Part shown: positions 60,810-64,000 of the stretch, in pieces | How positions within the stretch are numbered: position 1 is the stretch's first letter | Layout of the letters: each line of letters begins with the position of its first letter | Assembly: GCF_018873765.1 (NCBI RefSeq) | Contig: NC_057923.1 | Span: forward strand, 7,700,413-7,764,412 | Source of the DNA: Telopea speciosissima | Lineage: Eukaryota > Streptophyta > Magnoliopsida > Proteales > Proteaceae | Reading direction: 5' to 3' | DNA length: 64,000 bases | The notes under the pieces: model-generated | What the model was told of the DNA's origin: nothing | The model's database searches: none | The model's input: only the letters and a program-made list of their open reading frames with translations | Translations under genes and position numbers: made by a program

Positions 60810-61009
60810 CCATTGTCTGTTCCATTAGGAGATTTGAAATCTGCCCAAATCCTAGGAGACTGTGAATCTGCCTTAGTAGGGTTTTAAAAGGAAGATCATT
60901 ATACCGAACGGACAGACTTTAGAAAGAGAGAGTGGGGAAGAGAGACACTGAAAAAAGGATAAACTCAAAAGTAGATTGTGGTGGTGTTTGGTGATGGTGT
61001 TAATGATGG

Positions 61010-61032
61010 GTGGCGGTGGTGGTGGTGGTGGG
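61010..61032. repeat. (GGT)n microsatellite
   Basis: About seven ggt units in the captured upstream part of the Pack-MULE. Confidence 0.8.
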
Positions 61033-61770
61033 TATGCAAAAGAAGAAGATGATGATTTGGAGAAGATGAGGGCATTTTGGGGTTTTTAGGAATAAATATT
61101 TAGGGGTAAAATAATCTTTTCAAATTAGGTTAGGATAATACATTAAATGAGGGCAATTAGGTCTTTTCATTTATAAAAATAAAACAAAAGATAAAATGGT
61201 CATTTTCAATTAGTTTAGGGCAACAAATAAGTGAGGGTAATTAATTCTTTTCAGATTTAAGAAAATGAAGCAAAGGGTAAAATGGTCAAAATTCTGGCAT
61301 CTAACGGTGGTACTTAACGGATTAGACCTATCTGGCATTTGGGATGTAAAACAAAGGTGATACGTGGAATATTGAGGGGTGGTACGCGGAATATTGAACC
61401 ACTTAGGGGGGTACGAGGAATATTGGGTGCATTCTAGGGAGATACGTGTACTTTACCCTAAAAAAAATGGCATAAATTGTGAGACCAACTCCCATCTTAT
61501 TAATTATTATTAATATTTGATGTACTAATTATAAGTTTATATAGTTTTAAATTATTTTCAAAAGGATGTTTTTCACTCCAAAAAAAAAACAACAAAAAAC
61601 GCGTTTAAAATGTTTTTTTTTTTTAGTGTTTATTTGCCGTATGATTGGGACCAATTTGAAAAACAACAAAACAGAAAAACAAAAATAATAAATTCAAAAA
61701 AAATAACCAAAATCAATCTAAAGACCAATGGTTATTAAACTCTTAAGAAAGACTGAAGATGAATGGGAAG

Positions 61771-64000
61771 GAACCCAAAATAATAATGAAGATGAAAGTA
61801 GAACAAACAAAGATTGAAGCTTAGAGAATGTAGTACCAATCCAAGATCGAATCAGAGTGTGAGAATCCTGTAGAAACGGATTTGAGTGGATTCAAGGTGG
61901 TTCCAACAATACCAATATTCTTATCATTGCATGCATTCTACGCATTTATGTTCCATCGCCATTTTTTGCATCCAAAAAACCAGTAAGTAGTAATAAGAAA
62001 CTCAAAAGCAACAGGAGAATGAATGCTCGTCGTTTTGTCTTCTGTTCTATGTGATCTACACAGTGTAATGAGAAAAAGAAATAGAGAAAACTAAAGTGAA
62101 GTTAATCTGAAAGAGAGTATTGGTTTTCAGTTTTCATGTTTTGGAAGAAAAGGAACCCAAAATAATAATGAAGATGAAATGGAACAAATAAAGATTGCAG
62201 ATTAGAGAATGTAGTACCAATCCAAGATCGAATCTGGGTGTGAGAATCCTGCAGAAATAGATTTGAGTGGATTCAAGGTGGTTCCAATACCAATATTCTT
62301 GTCATTCCATGTATTTATGTTCCATCTCCATTTTTTGAAGTTAAGAAACCAGTAATTAGCAATAAGAAACTCAAAGGCAACAGGAGAATGAATGCTCTTT
62401 GTTTTGTTTTCTCTTTTGAGCGATCTAGCCAGTGTAGTGAAAAAGAGAAATAGAGAAAAGTAAAGTGAAGTTAATCTAAGAGAGAGTATTGGTTTTCACT
62501 TTTCAGGTTTTGGAAGAAAGGGAACCATAAATAATAATGAAGATGAAAGGGAGTTAATAAAGATTGAAGATTAGAGAATGTAGTACCAATCCAAGATCGA
62601 ATCCGGGTATGAGAATCCTGCAGAAACAGATTTGAGTGGATTCAAGGTGGTTCCAATACCAATATTCCTGTCATTGCTTGCATTCCATGCATTTATGTTT
62701 CATCTCCATTTTTTGCAACCAAGAAAACAATAAGTAGTAATAAGAACTCAAAAGCAACATGCAGGAGAATGAATGCTCTTTGTTTTGTCCTCTATTCTGT
62801 GTGATTTAGACAGTGTAGTAAGAAAAAAAAATAGGGAAAAGTAAAGTGAAGTTAACCTGAGAGAGAGTATTGGTTTTCACTTTTCAGGTTTTGGAAGAAA
62901 GGGAACCCAAAATAATAATGAAGATGAAAGCAGGAACTAATAAAGATTGAAGATTAGAGAATGTAGTACCAATCCAAGATTGAATCCGGGTGTGAGAATC
63001 TTGCAGAAACGGATTTGAGTGGATTCAAGGTGGTTCCAATACCAATATTCTTATCATTGCATGCATTCCATGCATTTATGTTCCATCGCCATTTTTTGCA
63101 TCCAAGAAACCAGTAAGTAGTAATAAGAAACTCAAAAGCTACAGGAGAATGAATGCTCTTCGTTTTGTCCTCTGTCTATGTGACCTAGACAGTGTAGTGA
63201 AAAAGAGAAATAGAGAAAAGTAAAGTGAAGTTAATCTGAGAGAGAGTATTGGTTTTTCACTTTTCAGGTTTTGGAAGAAAAGGAACCCAAAATAATAATG
63301 AAGATGAAAGGGAACTAATAAAGATTGAAGATTAGAGAATGTAGTACCAATCCAATAGCGAATCCGGATGTGAGAATCCTGCAGAAACGGATTTGAGTGG
63401 ATTCAAGGTGGTTCCAATACCAATATTCTTGTCATTGCTTGTATTCCATGCATTTATGTTCCATCGCCATTTTTTGCATCCAAGAAACCAGTAAGTAGTA
63501 ATAAGAAACTCAAAAGCTACAGGAGAATGAATGCTCTTCGTTTTGTCCTCTGTCTATGTGACCTAGACAGTGTAGTGAAAAAGAGAAATAGAGAAAAGTA
63601 AAGTGAAGTTAATCTGAGAGAGAGTATTGGTTTTTCACTTTTCAGGTTTTGGAAGAAAAGGAACCCAAAATAATAATGAAGATGAAAGGGAACTAATAAA
63701 GATTGAAGATTAGAGAATGTAGTACCAATCCAATAGCGAATCCGGATGTGAGAATCCTGCAGAAACGGATTTGAGTGGATTCAAGGTGGTTCCAATACCA
63801 ATATTCTTGTCATTGCTTGTATTCCATGCATTTATGTTCCATCTCCATTTTTTGCAGCCAAGAAACCAATAAGTAGTAATAAGAACTCAGAAGCAACAGG
63901 AGAATGAATGCCCTTCGTTTTGTCCTCTATTCTATGTGATCTAGACAGTGTAGTGAGAAAGAGAAATAGGGAAAAGCAACGTGAAGTTAATCTGAGAGAG
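61771..64000. repeat. Tandem array of about 380-bp units, running off the window
   Basis: Units start at 61771, 62153, 62522, 62903, 63283 and 63661, each with gaaccc(a)aaaataataatgaaga. Spacings are 382, 369, 381, 380 and 378 bp. Shared landmarks include ggatttgagtggattcaaggtggttcca and gagaatgaatgctc. The last units are nearly identical. No ORF persists across units on either strand. Class unknown: satellite or large minisatellite. Confidence 0.93.

Larger units (their letters stand above)
59793..61458. mobile_element. Mutator-like element with about 410-bp TIRs carrying a gene fragment (Pack-MULE)
   Basis: The left TIR (59793 to about 60207) begins GGTAAAGTACACGTA. The right TIR (about 61038-61458), read on the minus strand, begins GGGTAAAGTACACGTA. 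The two stay alignable to cctcatcttc.ccaaatcatc. A perfect 10-bp flanking duplication, TAAAAAAAAT, lies at 59783-59792 and 61459-61468. The interior has no transposase; it holds a host-type exon on the minus strand (60809-60372) with upstream and intron sequence. These are the defining traits of a Pack-MULE. Confidence 0.9.
59655..61700 (+). repeat. Unclassified AT-rich repeat, copy A, split by a Mutator-like element
   Basis: The two flanks of the Mutator-like element (59655-59792 and 61459-61700) together match copy B at 50280-50900. Shared blocks include tgtttggta, caacatttcgaaaatg, taaatgttt and, after the insertion, ggcataaatt, gatgtactaattata and cgcgtttaaaa. Copy A lacks the SINE found in copy B. 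Its own class and termini are not clear. Confidence 0.72.

Noticed and set aside
61771-64000. Repeated 380-bp unit as tandem exons of a gene
   Set aside because: Reading frames close quickly on both strands and the splice-like words do not bound open segments.
1-64000. CRISPR array, operon or phage-like system
   Set aside because: All genes are plant nuclear genes or transposons; no spacer-repeat array or prokaryotic gene cluster is present.

Overview
This is an AT-rich flowering-plant nuclear window. The evidence is GT-AG introns, a plastid-type alpha-amylase, a pectate lyase, an RTM2-like small heat-shock-domain protein, and the typical plant transposon mix: Ty3 and Ty1/copia LTR elements, TRIMs, L1 and RTE LINEs, tRNA-derived SINEs, hAT, PIF/Harbinger and Mutator-like elements. 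A dicot-like angiosperm fits; I cannot name the species.

Layout. 1-5.9 kb is a transposon nest: the gag end and LTR of a minus-strand Ty3-type element, then a minus-strand RTE LINE split by a hAT MITE, then a second hAT element. 6-10.4 kb holds a short tandem duplication, an LTR-like stretch and a complete TRIM. 10.39-10.78 kb carries two well-formed terminal exons of a gene I do not recognise. 11-16 kb is hAT, SINE and L1 sequence. 16.66-18.06 kb is a two-exon pectate lyase on the minus strand. 18.5-23.3 kb contains a long-TIR element carrying the first exon start of a CPK10/CPK30-type calcium-dependent kinase, a foldback element, a hAT-like element and a degenerate L1. 26.85-27.79 kb is a two-exon RTM2-like gene on the plus strand.

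The dominant gene is AMY3 (chloroplast alpha-amylase with two CBM45 domains), on the minus strand from 58216 to 28878. I could place all 13 coding exons. Every junction is GT-AG, all phases join, and the product is 909 aa with the GH13 catalytic triad. Its introns are swollen by a copia element with matching TSDs (38407-44044), two families of TRIM (one element with three LTRs), a hAT MITE, a PIF/Harbinger transposase relic, RTE and Ty3 relics and SINEs. RTM2-like and AMY3 are convergent, 1.09 kb apart.

Upstream of AMY3 (59.65-61.7 kb) is a second gene-capturing element: a Mutator-like element with about 410-bp TIRs and a 10-bp TSD, holding the first exon of a Sel1-repeat protein. It sits in a host repeat whose paralogue in AMY3 intron 7 lacks this element but has a SINE instead, so each copy is the empty site of the other. 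The window ends in a tandem array of about 380-bp units (61771 to the edge).

No prokaryote-like system, CRISPR array or novel enzyme cluster is present. The most notable observations are the two gene-capturing elements, the three-LTR TRIM, the reciprocal empty sites and the intact AMY3 frame across a 29-kb transposon-filled gene.
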